Assembly: GCF_042477335.2 (NCBI RefSeq)
Contig: NC_091255.1
Span: 43,192,501-43,256,500 of the forward strand
DNA: 64,000 bases
Origin: Ovis canadensis
Lineage: Eukaryota; Chordata; Mammalia; Artiodactyla; Bovidae
Direction of reading: 5' to 3'
The notes below the pieces were generated by a model. The model saw only the letters and a program-made list of their open reading frames with translations. It searched no databases and was not told the origin of the DNA. This document shows positions 34,901 through 44,829 of this stretch, piece by piece. The translations under genes were made by a program, and so were the position numbers. Within the stretch, counting starts at the first letter, position 1, and the number at the start of each line of letters is the position of its first letter.

Positions 34901-37900
34901 GCGTGTCCAGTGGGAGGGGGTGGCGCTGGGCTCCCCCCAGACTCCCTCCCCTCCACAGTCCCAGACCCCACGTCCATGGCACGTGTGATTCCGAATGTGA
35001 CCCTGGGTGGGGGAGCCGAGCTGCTCAGGGCCGAGGGGCTCAGCTGCCCCCGGGTCTCCTGGCCTCCTCCTGCTTCAGTGTTCAGCCACTTCCAGAAGGA
35101 CTTTGTGTTCTGTTTGCACAGGTCATCCCCCCGCCGTGGAGGTGGGCCGAGACCCTTCCCCGTACCCCGCCCCTGCATGACCCCTCCACCATGTGACCCC
35201 CTACTCCACCCCCCCAACAAGGGCCCCTTGGGTCTCAACTGCTCTCTCTGCACGTAGGTTGCGAGATGGGAACACAAGACCCGAAAGCTGAGCAAGGCCT
35301 TCGGGTCCCCCCGCCTGGCCTGTTACACCCTGGGTGGGGCCATCCTGCTCTTGAACGTCCTGCGCTCCCACTGGTAAGGACCCCTCCCCTCCCCCGCTAC
35401 CCCCCACCCAACTCCAGGCCGCGCCCCACCCCCACCAGGGAAGAGGTAGGAGGCGCCTGGAGCCTATGCACGGGGCCGGGTGGGGCGGGGGGAGGGGGGG
35501 AATGGGCCGGGGCTGCTCTGAGCCCATCTCCCGCACTGGCTCTGCTGGCTCAGGGAAACCCCCACTTGGGCTCCACCTGGAGAGGTGGCCCCACACAGCG
35601 AGCAGTGACCTGGGTGGGGGGCAGGGCAGCTAGGCCAGCTCGGTGGACTCCTCCACAATGGGGTTGGCTGCTGCACACCTCCTTCCTCCCCCAGTTACTC
35701 TGAAAACTCAGCTTATGGAGGGGTATGGGGGGGGGTAGACCCAAACAGCCCCACCTGGTGGGCAGCCCAGTGCAGGAGCCTTTGCAGGCACTCTGGCCCT
35801 TTTGAACGGGTGAGCGAGTGAATGAATGAATGAGTGAGCGCAGAGCATCCCCCATGGCCCTTTCTCGCTGGCTGTCACCACGGGGGCATTTAAAGCTCCT
35901 GAAACATCGCATCTCAGGAGACGGGACCTGCTGCCTGTTGCCCTTCAACAATGTGCTGTTTCTACTTCTTGTGTATTCTTGGCCTCCTGAGTCCACCATG
36001 TAGGGGTAAAATACCCAAGACCCCAGGCCCAGCCCCGCCACTGTTCCTATGGGGTGGAGCTGGGTGGTCCATCCTACCCTGCAGGTGGGCTGCACCAAGG
36101 TGGGCGGCCAGGTGGGCATGAGGGGAGTAGAGGGGCAGAGGGCAAGGTGATAGCCTGTCTGTCTGGAGAGCTGATGGGGTCCTCCATGTGGCCCCGACTT
36201 GAACCCCCATTGGCCTGCAGAGGCCAGCAGAGGCAGGTCTATAGACAAGCTGCTGTCCCTCCCATCCTACCACAAGGCTGGCGCTGGCAGGACGTATCGT
36301 GTCCTGGGCCCTTGAGAGGGCCTGGCAGAGGAGAGACCCAGGCCCAGCCCCTCTCCCTGCGTCACTGTCAACCTTTTGGCTACGGCTTTCCCCCCAGACG
36401 AACTAACCACCCAGGGAATTTGGGGGCAGAGAAAGGACCCCTCCACCGCAAGCAGGCCTGTTTTCCCTTCTCCCCTCTATGATCCTCCTCCTGTTTGCCC
36501 CCTGCTGACAAGTCTGGCTGGGGTTCAGGGGCAGGGCTTGTGGGAGTCCTGCCCCACTGCCGCCCCCCAGCATCCTTCACCTGTTGCTTTATGTGGTTCC
36601 TGCAGGTGGGTTTCCTGTGCCTGGGTGTGGGTGTGGGTGTATGTGGTAAAAGACACATTACTAAAATTGACCATTTCAGCCACCCTGAGGTATAGTTTTG
36701 TGACATTTAGGACCTCTCCCTGGGAGTGGTGTCCGTCAGTCAGCTCACAGGGCTGTGTCCAGCCCACTTGCTCTACAGACAGGAGAGGTGGAGAGGTGGG
36801 AGGGGGCTGAGCTGTGGCCCAAGCTGCCAGCTCTCAGATCCGCGGGTTTATCAGAGGCCAGGGAGGGTGCAGGGGTGGGGCATGGGCGCGGCCACCGGGC
36901 ACCACACGGGGTGTGCGGCTCTGAGCCAATCCCAGCAGCTCAGCCTGGAGCTGCGGGGTGACCCTGAGCCCAGCGGCAGGAGAGGTGGGTGGAGAGCAGG
37001 GGGCGTGGGCAGTGTGACCGGGGGCCAGCTGTGCCCTGACACATGTGCCGCTGTTTGACAGGTCACTGTGCAGGCCTCTGCCCGTGGTGTCGTGTTTGCT
37101 GTTCAAACAGATGCTTCTCCTGCCTCCCTGTTCCCCTTTCTTCACTTTGGGGAAGGGGATTGCTTTTCCTGGTTGATGAACACAGACTATGATCCCTTCT
37201 GCCTGCCATGGACTGGCGCCAGGGAGGTGCTCAGGGGAGAAGCCTCTGTTCTCCAAGAGCTGACCGTAGTCTGAGGAGAGAGTTATAGGGAGGCGGGCTT
37301 TAGCTCAACCTAAAGAGTTTGTCCCATCACTTCATGGGAAATAGATGGGGAAACAGTGGAAACAGTGTCAGACTTTATTTTTTGGGGCTCCAAAATCACT
37401 GCAGATAGTGACTGCAGCCATGAAATTAAAAGACGCTTACTCCTTGGAAGGAAAGTTATGACCAACCTAGATAGCATATTCAAAAGCAGAGACATTACTT
37501 TGCCAACAAAGATCGGTCTAGTCAAGGCTATGGTTTTCCCAGTGGTCATGTATGGATGTGACTGTTGGACTGTGAAGAAGGCTGAGTGCCAAAGAATTGA
37601 CGCTTGAACTGTGGTGTTGGAGAAGACTCTTGAGAGTCCCTTGGACTGCAAGGAGATCCAACCAGTCCATTCTGAAGGTGATCAGCCTGGGGATTTCTTT
37701 GGAAGGAATGATGCTAAAGCTGAAACTCCAGTACTTTGGCCACCTCATGCAAAGAGTTGACTCATTGAAAAAGACTCTGATGCTGGGAGGGATTGGGGGC
37801 AGGAGGAGAAGGGGATGACAGAGGATGAGATGGCTGGATGGCATCACCGACTCGATGGACGTGAGTCTGAGTGAACTCTGGGAGTTGGTGATGGACAGGG

Positions 37901-40900
37901 AGGCCTGGTGTGCTGCAATTCATGGGGTCACAAAGAGTCAGATACGACTGAGCGACTGAACTGAACTGAAGGAGTTTGACGACATCCGGCTAATGGAGTG
38001 GACAAATGGAGATGGAACTTGCTCTGCTAGAAAGAGCCTGGCAGGGTTGTCCAGTGGTTAGCACTCCTACGTCCACTGCCAAGGGCGCGAGTTCAATCCT
38101 GGTCAGGGAACGAAGATCCCACAAGCTGTGGGGTGTGGCCAAAAGAAGGAAAGAGAGAGAGGGAGGAAGGGAGGACGCAGGGCGGGTGGGCGTGCTCATG
38201 ACGGAGGGCGAGTTGGGTGGAGGCATGAGTCCAGAGTCTCCTTCCCTCTGCAGCGCTAGTCACCCTCAGACTGAAAACCCTGCTGTCCTGCAGAGTCTAA
38301 AATGTTGTCATTCATAATCTGTTTCTAAAAACCACTGTCACAAGTCAGGATTTCTGGCTTCTCTGGAAGCAGGCACCAGTCCCATATTCTGGTCACTTCT
38401 TCTGTGGTGGCCCCTCAGCAGGCCACTTGACTCACCCTTGGGACTCGCCTGAGACCCCTGGACAGGCTACTCTGGGGGCCTGGGGGCAGGGTGGGTGGCC
38501 CCTCTGTGTGGCGGTGACCTCCCCGCCCTGCCTGCAGCTTCACACAGGCCATGCTGAGCCAGCCCCGGATGCAGAGCTTGGACAACCCTGCCGCCTACCA
38601 CGTGGGCCTGGCGCTCCTGGGAGTGGGCGGCGTGTTCGTCCTTTCCAGTTTCCTAGCGCTGGGCTTCACCGGGACCTTCCTAGGTAAGACCCTGAGTGCA
38701 GGGGGCCGGGGCCCTGCTCCCCCCAACTCCAGGCCTCAGCCTGCCCTGCTCAGCATGGGGGGCCAGACTCTCAAGCCCCAGCCAGCTGCATGGCCTCCAG
38801 GACGGGACGGGCTTCTGTCACTGTGTTCAGGTCTGATCGGGGCTGGTGCAGGTCTTGGGCTGGTGACAGGTGGGGGCGCTGGCCCCTCTGCTTGCCCGTG
38901 GCTCTGGAGTTTGGGGTTGAGAGCCTAGTGCTGGCAGGGCTGAACGTCCTACAGACACCAACTCCCCGTCTGGGACTCTAGGGGGCAGGAGCAGGGCGGC
39001 TGATGTGCGGAGGGGCAGTCGGGCCAGAGCAGAAGGCCAGCCAGGGATCACATCCCTTGAGTCCCTGAGGGCCATGCAGGGGACTGGGGTGTCCTCCCAG
39101 GAGGAGGGTCCCACAGGGGAGGTCCTCTGGGGGCCAAGGAGCAGGTGGAGATCATTGCGTGAGCCTCACAGGGGTGGGGTGAGGGAGGGAGCCAGGGGAG
39201 GGAGGGGTGGTGCTGTAGCCAACCTCAGGAGACCAGGGGTTAGCAGCCCCACAGCAGGGGCGGGGGAAAGGGCAGCCAGGGTCTGGAGGATGGAGAGGGA
39301 GGGGCCTGGAAGCCACCTGGGGGGCCCCAGGAGAAACAGCCTGGAATGTGGGCCCCTCAGGCTCAGGAATGTAGGTCAGAGTGGCCGAGTCCCCGCTCCC
39401 CCACCATGAGCCACCCCACCCTGAAGCAGACTTCTGTGCCACCGGGAGGAGGCTCCCCGGCCGCGAGCCCTCTGTCCCCAGACAGTGGTGATGGTGATGC
39501 AGCTGCTACTCCTCCAGGCCCACCTGTGCCTGGAGTGCGAGCGACAAACCAGGGGGCCCTAGTGAGCAGCGCTGCTCCCTGTGGACCATCCCCGGGCTGG
39601 GCTAGACTGCGCTGGACACTGGATCTGTGTCCGCTGCCTCTCGGACCGCCACACCCTCCCCTGGGAAGCTCTGGGCTGGCTGCAGGGGGAGAACTGATCT
39701 TCAGGCTGGTGGCCCAGGTGGGGGTGGCCCAGCCAAGGGAGGAGGGGGAGGTGGAGCAGAGATAATGAGTAGGGGTAGGCATGCTTTAGACGGTGGGGGC
39801 AGGTGAGGGGAAGGTCGAGAGGAAGTGCCACGAGCCGAGGAGATGGCAAAGAAGGAGAGGTGTCCAGAGGGCGGGGAAAGTCCCCAAGCAGAGGGGACAG
39901 AACATGCAAAGGCACAGAGGCAAGAGCAGGTGGGGACGCAGCCCCTGGGGACCCCCAGTGCCTGCACACCTCCCGCTGGATGGGGCAGCCAGGCTGTGAC
40001 CCTCCTTCCTGCCCGCCCTGTTTGCAGGCGACTACTTCGGGATCCTCAAGGAGGCCAGAGTGACTATGTTCCCGTTCAGCGTCCTGGACAACCCCATGTA
40101 CTGGGGCAGCACAGCCATCTACCTGGGCTGGGCCATCGTGTGAGTCAGCCCTCGTGCCCCTGGAGCCCAGGGCACTGGTCAGGGCTCCTTTCCTGGGGAG
40201 TTCCTCACTGGTGGGAGCAGAGAGCATCCTAGAACAAGGTCGGCAGACTTCCTCTTAAAAGAGCAGGAGGCTCCTGGGCAGCAGGTGACGGAGTGGCCGT
40301 GGTTGCGAAATTTGAATTTCACGTCATTTTCACAAGTCACAAAATATTCTTTTGATTTTCTTAAACAATTACAGATATAATGGGGGGGGGGACCTTGGCC
40401 TAGGGACCATAGGCTGCCAACCCAGTGGCAGGGAGGCCTCCTGCCCGCAGCCAGCCTGCAGGATCCACGCCCCACTGACTGGGGCTCCTCCGGCCAGCAA
40501 CCCACAGTCCAGGAGCCTGGCACACATGCCCCCCAAGGCATCTCCTGTCTGTCCATTTTCTGGATTAGGATTTCTTCCATAGAAAGGTTTTCTTTGTAGA
40601 AAGAATTCTGCTTTTACTGAATGCTAGAAAGCAACTTTCCAGGAAGGTCACAGGTGCCCCCAGAGTCCAGAAGGACGATAGGACCTAAAGGAACAAACTT
40701 CGATGGTGGACCGTCTGGAGTTGATGTTCCTCCACCAGCCCCACCTTCAGGGGTTGGGGGGTACCTGGGATCCAGGCTCTGGGCTTTGAGTGACAAGGAG
40801 CTGGAGGGGAACTTGTGGGTCTGCTGGGACCCCCCGCCTGTGCCCACTTCAGACCAGGAAGCCCCCCACCCACCTGCCTTCAGCCTGGCCTCTCTCTCTT

Positions 40901-43072
40901 GGACTGGGGCAGTGGGATCCAGGGAGGCATGCTGCCCCCACAGGCTTACCCACTCCCCATAGTGTCTCCTACTTGAGACTGGCAGAGCGAACCCCACAGA
41001 GGTTCTTCTGCAAACTTCCCTGCCAGCACACCCACCTTTCCTCTCACTTTCACTCCCAGTCAATCTTTCCAAACCCAACTTGAGGTGTCCCCTCCTCCAG
41101 GAAGTCCTCCCTGACCTCCCACAATATGAACACACACACAGGTTCTTCCTCTGTGCTTAGACGGGGCCTCCCAGGGCAAAATCACAGAGTGGGTCTTCTC
41201 TGTCTCCAGGAGTGAGAGAGGTTGCCCCCTCTACAGGGCTGTTAGGCCAAGGCTCTCAAGAACACATGAGGAACCCTAGGGGCCCAGGCTCCCACAGGCC
41301 CCTCAGGAGGGTACCAGCCATGTGGTGATGAGGGGCCTCAGTTGTACAGGGGAGGGAGCCCTTCCTCTGAGAGCCCATTAGACATACTCCATTACCCGGG
41401 GCTGCCAGACGCTGACCCAGCAGGGCTGCTCCCAGGCCTTCCCAGCCCATCTGTCCCCGACCTGGGGCCCCACAGACAGAGCTTCCCGTTGGCCCAAGCA
41501 ACCAGGTGTGTGGAAGCCCCAGAAGATCCAAGGCACTGGGATTCCTGGGGCACCAGCTCGTCAGCCTGAGTGAGACACCCCTCCCCAAGGTGCACAGCTG
41601 GGTCCCTGCGACTCCCCCACCCCACCCCACTCCAGGCTCTCGGCTCTGGCACATGGGTCCCTGTGAGCCTCAGTTTCCTCATCTGCAGTGTGGGATGATC
41701 ACTTGCACACGGTTGTTCGGTGACAGTGCTTTCAAGGTGGGAAAGTTCACACAGACAGAACAGAGAAGGGCATTTGGCTCCCGTTCAGGGTCTGTGCCCG
41801 GCTGACAAGAGACCGGCTTCCCAGGCTGGGGCTGGCCACCTTAGGGATACTGTGGCCACGGAGCCCTGGCCCTGAGGTCCCCTGCTGGGTTGGGGGTGGG
41901 GGAGGTGGGAGGCACTGCCCACTCCAGGAAGCAGCACCAGGGCTGTGAGCAGGGGCTCAGGAGGGCAGATCTCATTTCAGTCCCAAAGCATCTGTGCCCT
42001 TGGCATGTCCTCGTGGCAGTGCCGAGGACCAGGTGGCCCAGCTCACCCTCAAGGTCGATTTGAATGGAGTCCACAGAATGGAAGGTGGGGGTGTCATAGG
42101 GGGCACTTGGCCTTCACTGTCCCTGAAGCCCCCAGAGAGACAGTGTGAGGTTCTGGGGAGTGGAGGTGGGCAGGCAGAGGGTCCCTGGGGGGGTACCCAT
42201 ATGGCTGCCTTGAGCCCCCCAGCCTGGGCCTCATGCTCCCCTCCAGCTCCTGGGCTCCCCAGGGGCTCCTCTTGTCTCCTCCTAAACTGTCTGGATGTGG
42301 GGGCGTAGCCCCAGCAGCGGTCACCAGCAGAGAGCCCGTGAAGGGGCTCACTGGACACTCCACTTGGCTTTGGGTGCCCTGGCCCCATTTCTAGAAAACA
42401 GCCTGAGAACATGGCTTCTTGTGGGCAGAGGCCCCATGACCTCCTGTGCGGAAAAAAAACACGCCGACTGCTTGGGTGATTCGGGGAGGCCGGTCGTTCA
42501 TTTCTCCCTGTGTTCTCCCTCCACTCTGTCCTGAGTCTCCAGCTGCAGCTGGAGGCCTGAGGCCCGGGCCTGGACGGGCAGTGGTGAGGTGGGCCCCCGT
42601 CTGAGAGAAGGCTGGCCCCCGGCTTGCCCCTGATCCAGCGTTTCCCTGCAGGCACGCCAGCCCCACCGGCCTGCTGCTGACCGCGGTGGTGGCACTCATC
42701 TACATGGTCGCCATCGTGTATGAGGAGTGAGTAGGCGCTGTCGCGGGCTGGGGACGCCGTGTGCCCGTGGGACCTGCACTGGGCCTTCCTCTCCCTACAG
42801 GGCCTCCCTGTGACCTGGCAGCTGGCCATGGCCAGGTCACTGTCAGAGCAGCAGATGGGCAGCTGACCGGGTACAGGACAGGCCTGGGAGCCAGGCTGGC
42901 AGCGCTGGCTCTTTCTGGTCACACACGGACCCCCAACCCTGTCCACCCTGGGTGGGGAGCATGGGTGGCAGCATCAAGCTCAGCACCAGCTGACCGAGCC
43001 TCTCACCCCTGCAGGCCCTTCACCGCCGAAATCTATCAGCAGAAAGCCTCCCAGGCCTGCAAGAGGAGCTGA
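7827..43072 (+). CDS. PEMT: Phosphatidylethanolamine N-methyltransferase
   Basis: PEMT transfers three methyl groups from S-adenosylmethionine to phosphatidylethanolamine, giving phosphatidylcholine, at ER and mitochondria-associated membranes, mainly in liver. Coding segments are 7827-7985, 17319-17426, 35258-35373, 38538-38683, 40028-40139, 42652-42726 and 43015-43072, all joined in phase at GT/AG sites. From the ATG at 17334 the protein is 199 residues, matching the standard human isoform as I recall it. The SAM-binding residues fall at the family positions: Gly98-x-Gly100 in GLALLGVGG, and Glu180-Glu181 in VYEEPF. Hydrophobic spans near 14-29, 52-66, 90-117 and 161-179 fit four membrane segments. 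The basic end KRS is conserved. Using exon 1, a 257-residue long form is predicted. The gene spans about 35 kb and no disruption is seen. Family identity is near certain; the exact long-isoform start is not. Confidence 0.96.
9949..9982 (+). repeat. G-rich, quadruplex-prone tract
   Basis: Four or more runs of G with short loops (GGGGCGGGGGTGGTGGGGGG) fit the simple G-quadruplex pattern on the + strand, within PEMT intron 1. Confidence 0.5.
11095..11262 (-). mobile_element. L1 ORF2 fragment
   Basis: The stretch from GGTTTTGGAGGGCTGTGTTC to CCTTAAATGTTTGGTAGGAT is the reverse complement of a diverged L1 reverse-transcriptase segment. The same CTTAAATGTTTGGTAGGATTC block recurs at 32280-32300 in the larger L1. 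Confidence 0.7.
11263..11543 (+). mobile_element. BovB LINE internal fragment
   Basis: The sequence follows the BovB RT C-terminal and 3' region from CTTTGCCGACAAAGGTCTGT to AAGAACTGACTCATTAGAAA. Both ends are truncated, and the usual GAACT tail is missing. It abuts the L1 piece directly at about 11262. Confidence 0.85.
12597..12633. repeat. Short TCTGGAA tandem repeat
   Basis: About four to five imperfect copies of a 7-8 bp unit, TGGAATC or TGGAATG, stand in a row within PEMT intron 1. Confidence 0.65.
15552..16290 (+). mobile_element. BovB LINE, 5'-truncated
   Basis: About 740 bp of the BovB 3' part. It begins in the end of the reverse-transcriptase ORF (residues such as [20 protein letters not shown] and [18 protein letters not shown] can be read at 15552-15890) and ends with the CTGAACTGAAATGAA tail. 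CATGTGGA at 15544-15551 and 16291-16298 is the likely target-site duplication. The frame is broken after about 15893, so it is dead. Confidence 0.9.
17319..17426 (+). CDS. PEMT: PEMT coding exon 2
   Basis: The acceptor CCCTTCAG ends at 17318 and the donor GTAAGT starts at 17427. The exon encodes ADLCI in the long form, then the short-form start at 17334, [20 protein letters not shown], continuing to FNPLFWNV. The exon ends in phase 0. It encodes the lumenal N-terminus and the first membrane segment. Confidence 0.95.
18262..18658 (+). repeat. 61-bp minisatellite (about 6.5 copies)
   Basis: The block TGGTCTCCTTGAGGGGAG, followed by GGGACACGCCCTGGTCAA and a CCATCCCTCCCGACAGACA-like arm, recurs with starts at 18271, 18331, 18393, 18454, 18515, 18576 and 18639. 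Spacings are 60, 62, 61, 61, 61 and 63 bp. Copies 4-6 are nearly identical and the outer ones more diverged, as in arrays that expand from within. The period is not a multiple of three, so no repeat protein is encoded. Confidence 0.92.
19382..19400 (+). repeat. Short interstitial telomeric repeat
   Basis: Three exact head-to-tail CCCTAA units plus one base lie in otherwise non-repetitive PEMT intron 2 sequence. Confidence 0.9.
21285..21360 (-). mobile_element. MIR fragment
   Basis: AGAGAGGTTGCTTGACCTGC followed by CCAGGTCACACAGCTGTGAG matches the reverse MIR core, including the CACACAGCT tRNA-derived end. Confidence 0.65.
21385..21460. repeat. Polypyrimidine low-complexity tract
   Basis: C/T-rich sequence of repeated CCCCCTCCTCC and GGCCCC blocks. 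On the complementary strand it gives G-rich runs. Confidence 0.65.
25610..25830 (+). mobile_element. L2-like LINE 3' remnant
   Basis: GTGAGGGTCACCTGCCAGGG, a TTCTTCCTCCCAGCAC block and GAGTCCCCGAGGGCAGAGAC follow the order seen in L2 3' ends. It is heavily diverged. Confidence 0.45.
27873..27970 (+). mobile_element. MIR fragment
   Basis: CTTAGTGGTTAGAAACAGGC, GGGTTCAAGGGTGGG and CCAGCTGTGTGGCTTTCGG follow the MIR order: tRNA-like head, then core. Confidence 0.7.
30440..30535 (-). mobile_element. L1 fragment
   Basis: AGAATTTTAGAACCACTCTG followed by TCAATTTGCACCAAAAGCCT repeats the L1 segment found at 31325-31385 in the same orientation. Either the L1 was partly duplicated or two copies inserted nearby. 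Confidence 0.7.
30930..33590 (-). mobile_element. Diverged L1 LINE, ORF2 region
   Basis: The - strand can be followed through L1 ORF2 in order: the endonuclease part near 33430-33590, the RT region near 32104-32454 and the C-terminal part near 31000-31450. At 32104-32454 the frame reads [20 protein letters not shown] and [12 protein letters not shown], typical L1 RT text. Stops and shifts break it throughout, so it is an old dead copy. A CHR-type SINE interrupts it at about 31475-31658. Confidence 0.85.
31475..31658 (-). mobile_element. CHR-type SINE (long form) in L1
   Basis: A T run at 31475-31484 (reverse A tail) is followed by GATGTGGACCATTTATAGAG, TTTTTTTGGTCTCGAGGCTT, GACCGGGGATCAAACCCACA and TCTTAACCACTGGGCCGCCA, ending GGGAAGTCCC. 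This matches the long CHR tRNA-Glu SINE in reverse. L1 sequence resumes on both sides. Confidence 0.85.
33580..33598. repeat. Short (TG)n microsatellite
   Basis: About eight TG units at the edge of the L1 block. Confidence 0.7.
34245..34390 (+). mobile_element. MIR-like fragment
   Basis: The order tail-of-head, core (GGCTGGGTGGCCCTTCTGGT), ATATAAATGGATCTCACC, GTGTTAAGTGAGCTCAGGTA resembles a diverged MIR. Confidence 0.5.
35258..35373 (+). CDS. PEMT: PEMT coding exon 3
   Basis: The acceptor CACGTAG ends at 35257 and the donor GTAAGG starts at 35374. The exon encodes [20 protein letters not shown] through LLLNVLRSH and two bases of Cys70. It supplies the cytosolic basic loop and the second membrane segment. 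Confidence 0.95.
37322..37971 (+). mobile_element. BovB LINE, 5'-truncated
   Basis: About 650 bp close to the BovB consensus, from CCCATCACTTCATGGGAAAT to ACTGAACTGAACTGAAG. GAGTTTG at 37315-37321 and 37972-37978 is the likely target-site duplication. A short RT tail frame can be read but not a whole ORF. It looks younger than the copy at 15552. Confidence 0.92.
38042..38160 (+). mobile_element. CHR-type tRNA-Glu SINE
   Basis: GTTGTCCAGTGGTTAGCACT, GAGTTCAATCCTGGTCAGGG and AACGAAGATCCCACAAGCTG match the CHR head and body. The A-rich tail has become a GA-rich repeat (38137-38175). Confidence 0.85.
38538..38683 (+). CDS. PEMT: PEMT coding exon 4
   Basis: The acceptor CCTGCAG ends at 38537 and the donor GTAAGA starts at 38684. 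The first base completes Cys70, then [40 protein letters not shown] and GFTGTFL. It contains the Gly98-x-Gly100 SAM site and ends after the first base of Gly119. Confidence 0.95.
38684..40027 (+). other. PEMT: PEMT intron 4
   Basis: 1.3 kb, GC-rich. About 39790-39930 resembles an old interspersed repeat of undetermined family (GACAGAACATGCAAAGGCAC). Nothing coding is seen. Confidence 0.7.
40028..40139 (+). CDS. PEMT: PEMT coding exon 5
   Basis: The acceptor TTTGCAG ends at 40027 and the donor GTGAGT starts at 40140. Encodes [20 protein letters not shown] and [16 protein letters not shown], ending with two bases of Val156. Confidence 0.95.
41085..41165 (+). mobile_element. L2 LINE 3' remnant
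   Basis: GTGTCCCCTCCTCCAGGAAG followed by TCCTCCCTGACCTCCCACAA is the well-known L2 3' segment. Confidence 0.55.
41665..41735 (+). mobile_element. MIR fragment
   Basis: GTGAGCCTCAGTTTCCTCAT followed by CTGCAGTGTGGGATGATCAC is a MIR core segment. Confidence 0.65.
42652..42726 (+). CDS. PEMT: PEMT coding exon 6
   Basis: The acceptor CCCTGCAG ends at 42651 and the donor GTGAGT starts at 42727. Encodes [20 protein letters not shown] and IVYE plus two bases of Glu181: the last membrane segment and the first of the two SAM-site glutamates. Codon 175 is GTC (Val). Confidence 0.95.
42727..43014 (+). other. PEMT: PEMT intron 6
   Basis: A short 288-bp GC-rich intron with no recognised feature. Confidence 0.75.
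43015..43072 (+). CDS. PEMT: PEMT coding exon 7 and stop
   Basis: The acceptor CCCTGCAG ends at 43014. Encodes the last base of Glu181, then [18 protein letters not shown] and TGA at 43070-43072. Confidence 0.95.
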
Positions 43073-43280
43073 TGGCCACGGCCACTCTGGGAGAGTTCCC
43101 ACCTCAGGCCTGTCCCGAGCACAGGCCCCTCGAGGGGGAGAGCGGTGCTTGGCGAGGACTGTCTAATGCCTTGGAAACATGGCTTGAGGGCTCTGGACAG
43201 GCGCCTTGTGGCCCCAGAGCGCCCTGCCCTGCTGTCCGCCTTGTCCTGACTAATAAAAGGCACCTGACCCATCCCCCTTT
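43073..43280 (+). other. PEMT: PEMT 3' UTR
   Basis: A short, GC-rich untranslated end of about 200 bases follows the stop codon. It ends shortly after the AATAAA at 43252. The exact cleavage site is not visible. Confidence 0.75.
43252..43257 (+). terminator. PEMT: PEMT polyadenylation signal
   Basis: A canonical AATAAA lies 180 bases after the PEMT stop, with a T- and G-containing stretch (TTTGGTCTCCATCTGTCC) just downstream that can serve as the downstream element. Confidence 0.85.
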
Positions 43281-44829
43281 GGTCTCCATCTGTCCAGGTC
43301 AGGGAGGGGCAGGCTGGGGTCTAGGAGAGGGTCCATGAGCTGGGATGGGTGCCGCCATCCACACTGGACAGTCGGGGGACTGTCCAGGCCTTTGGGCCTC
43401 CGGTGCTCCCCGCCTCGCCCCACTCTGCCCTTCCGGGGGACAGCCCAGCCTCAGCTTCCTGGGAGGGAAGCACTGAGCCCCTCCCTGGCATCTCTAGTTA
43501 CTCTGACATTTCTCTCCTAATGACCCGTGGACCTCATGTGGCCACAAGGATCAGCAGCCATGGGGTCCCGGGCCTGTGGTCAGGCCTGACCGCAGAGCTG
43601 TGGGCACAGGGTGGAGCCCTTGTCCAGGCCCAGCCTCACCTGCACAGCCCCTGGCTCACCAAGGGCACAGAACATACTTTACTCCCTTTGGGATGGGAGA
43701 CAGGGGGCTCCACCTGTGCACCTGGCCCCCTAGCCTCAGCATCCTCACCTGTGAAGTGGCCCCTGTAGCCATGCTCACCCTGGGCGCTGTGGCCAGTGCC
43801 AGCTGGCCTTGCCATGGAGCTCCTCAAGGCTGCCCTCTGGTGTCTGGGATTCAGAGGTCTCAGGGTTCGAGGAGCTGAAGGAGGCATGGAGGCAGGTCTT
43901 ACCAGTGCCTCTGCTTGCATACCTGCAAGGATAGGAAGCTCACCCCTGTGGGCACCTCTGATGTCCTGGCCCCCATGGCCTGAGCTGTCTCTCTGTCAGG
44001 GCAGGACTGCCTGACTCCTGGATCACGCAGCTGTGGGAGTCAGGCCCGGGGCAAGGAGGGTCTGCTATGATGGGAAAAGCCCACAGCTGAGGAGGAAACT
44101 GCTGGACAGCTGTGACCTCGGCTGCGGAGGCAAGGTCAGAGGGGAAAGCAGCTCTAGTTAGCTGTGTTCTCTTCGTCAGGCCGTGGCTGTGAGCTGGGGT
44201 GACACAAGACCCTCTGTGCAAAGAGCTCCTGGGGGTGATCTCGGGCGGCAGGCCAGCACTCTGCATGCCTCAACACAACTTTCAGGAACCTTCTAAACTG
44301 CTCTTTACCAGCAGACCAGGCCATGGTGGACACTTCCTGCCTTGGGGGCCAGCTGTCTGCTTCCAGCCCACCCCCAATATTTTACCAAATGGTTTAAAAG
44401 TTTCCCATTCCACTCTGAGCCAGAAATTTGCTGCATTGCAAAGAAATCATACAGGCAGGTGCCCAGGCCCAGAAAGCAAGACCATCGGTATCATCATAAA
44501 CCTGGGCAACCTAGAATTAATGCAATGGCTGGAGAGTGGGGGCACACTCTGGGGAAAGAACGGCAGGTGGGCTCAGGGCCTAATGAACTTAGCTGACTTG
44601 AGGGACAAGTCCCAGAACCTGGCATCTGTGGGTGGAGTCACGCCCAGGTGCTGGGAATTGAGGTTGAGAACCCAGGCTGGGCTCAGTACCTGCCACTGTC
44701 ACCAGCTGGAAGGGGCCAGAGGAATGAGATCATCCCAGTCCTGACATCTGACTGGGGGTTGGGGGGAGGAAGGTTCTGACTCTGGGCTCGGTCCTGGCCC
44801 ACTGGCCTCCCTAGGGAGAGCTGGACCCT

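Larger units (their letters stand above)
17427..35257 (+). other. PEMT: PEMT intron 2
   Basis: This 17.8-kb intron holds a short GGACAGACA-type repeat just after the donor (about 17450-17482), the 61-bp minisatellite (18262-18658), a (CCCTAA)3 tract (19382), a polypyrimidine tract (about 21385-21460), MIR and L2 remnants, and a diverged L1 block (about 30440-33590) carrying a CHR-type SINE. Large parts (about 18700-30400) are GC-rich with no recognisable gene or young repeat. No coding exon is supported. Confidence 0.75.
35374..38537 (+). other. PEMT: PEMT intron 3
   Basis: Contains a G-rich tract near 35470-35510, a short TGAA/TGAG repeat at about 35811-35840, a GGGTGT repeat at about 36620-36640, a BovB (37322-37971) and a CHR-type SINE (38042-38160). 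No coding sequence is seen. Confidence 0.75.
40140..42651 (+). other. PEMT: PEMT intron 5
   Basis: 2.5 kb. Contains an L2-like piece (about 41085-41165), a MIR piece (about 41665-41735) and a short G run near 40381. A 324-codon open frame on the opposite strand (41972-42946) spans exon 6 but shows no recognisable protein. Confidence 0.7.
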
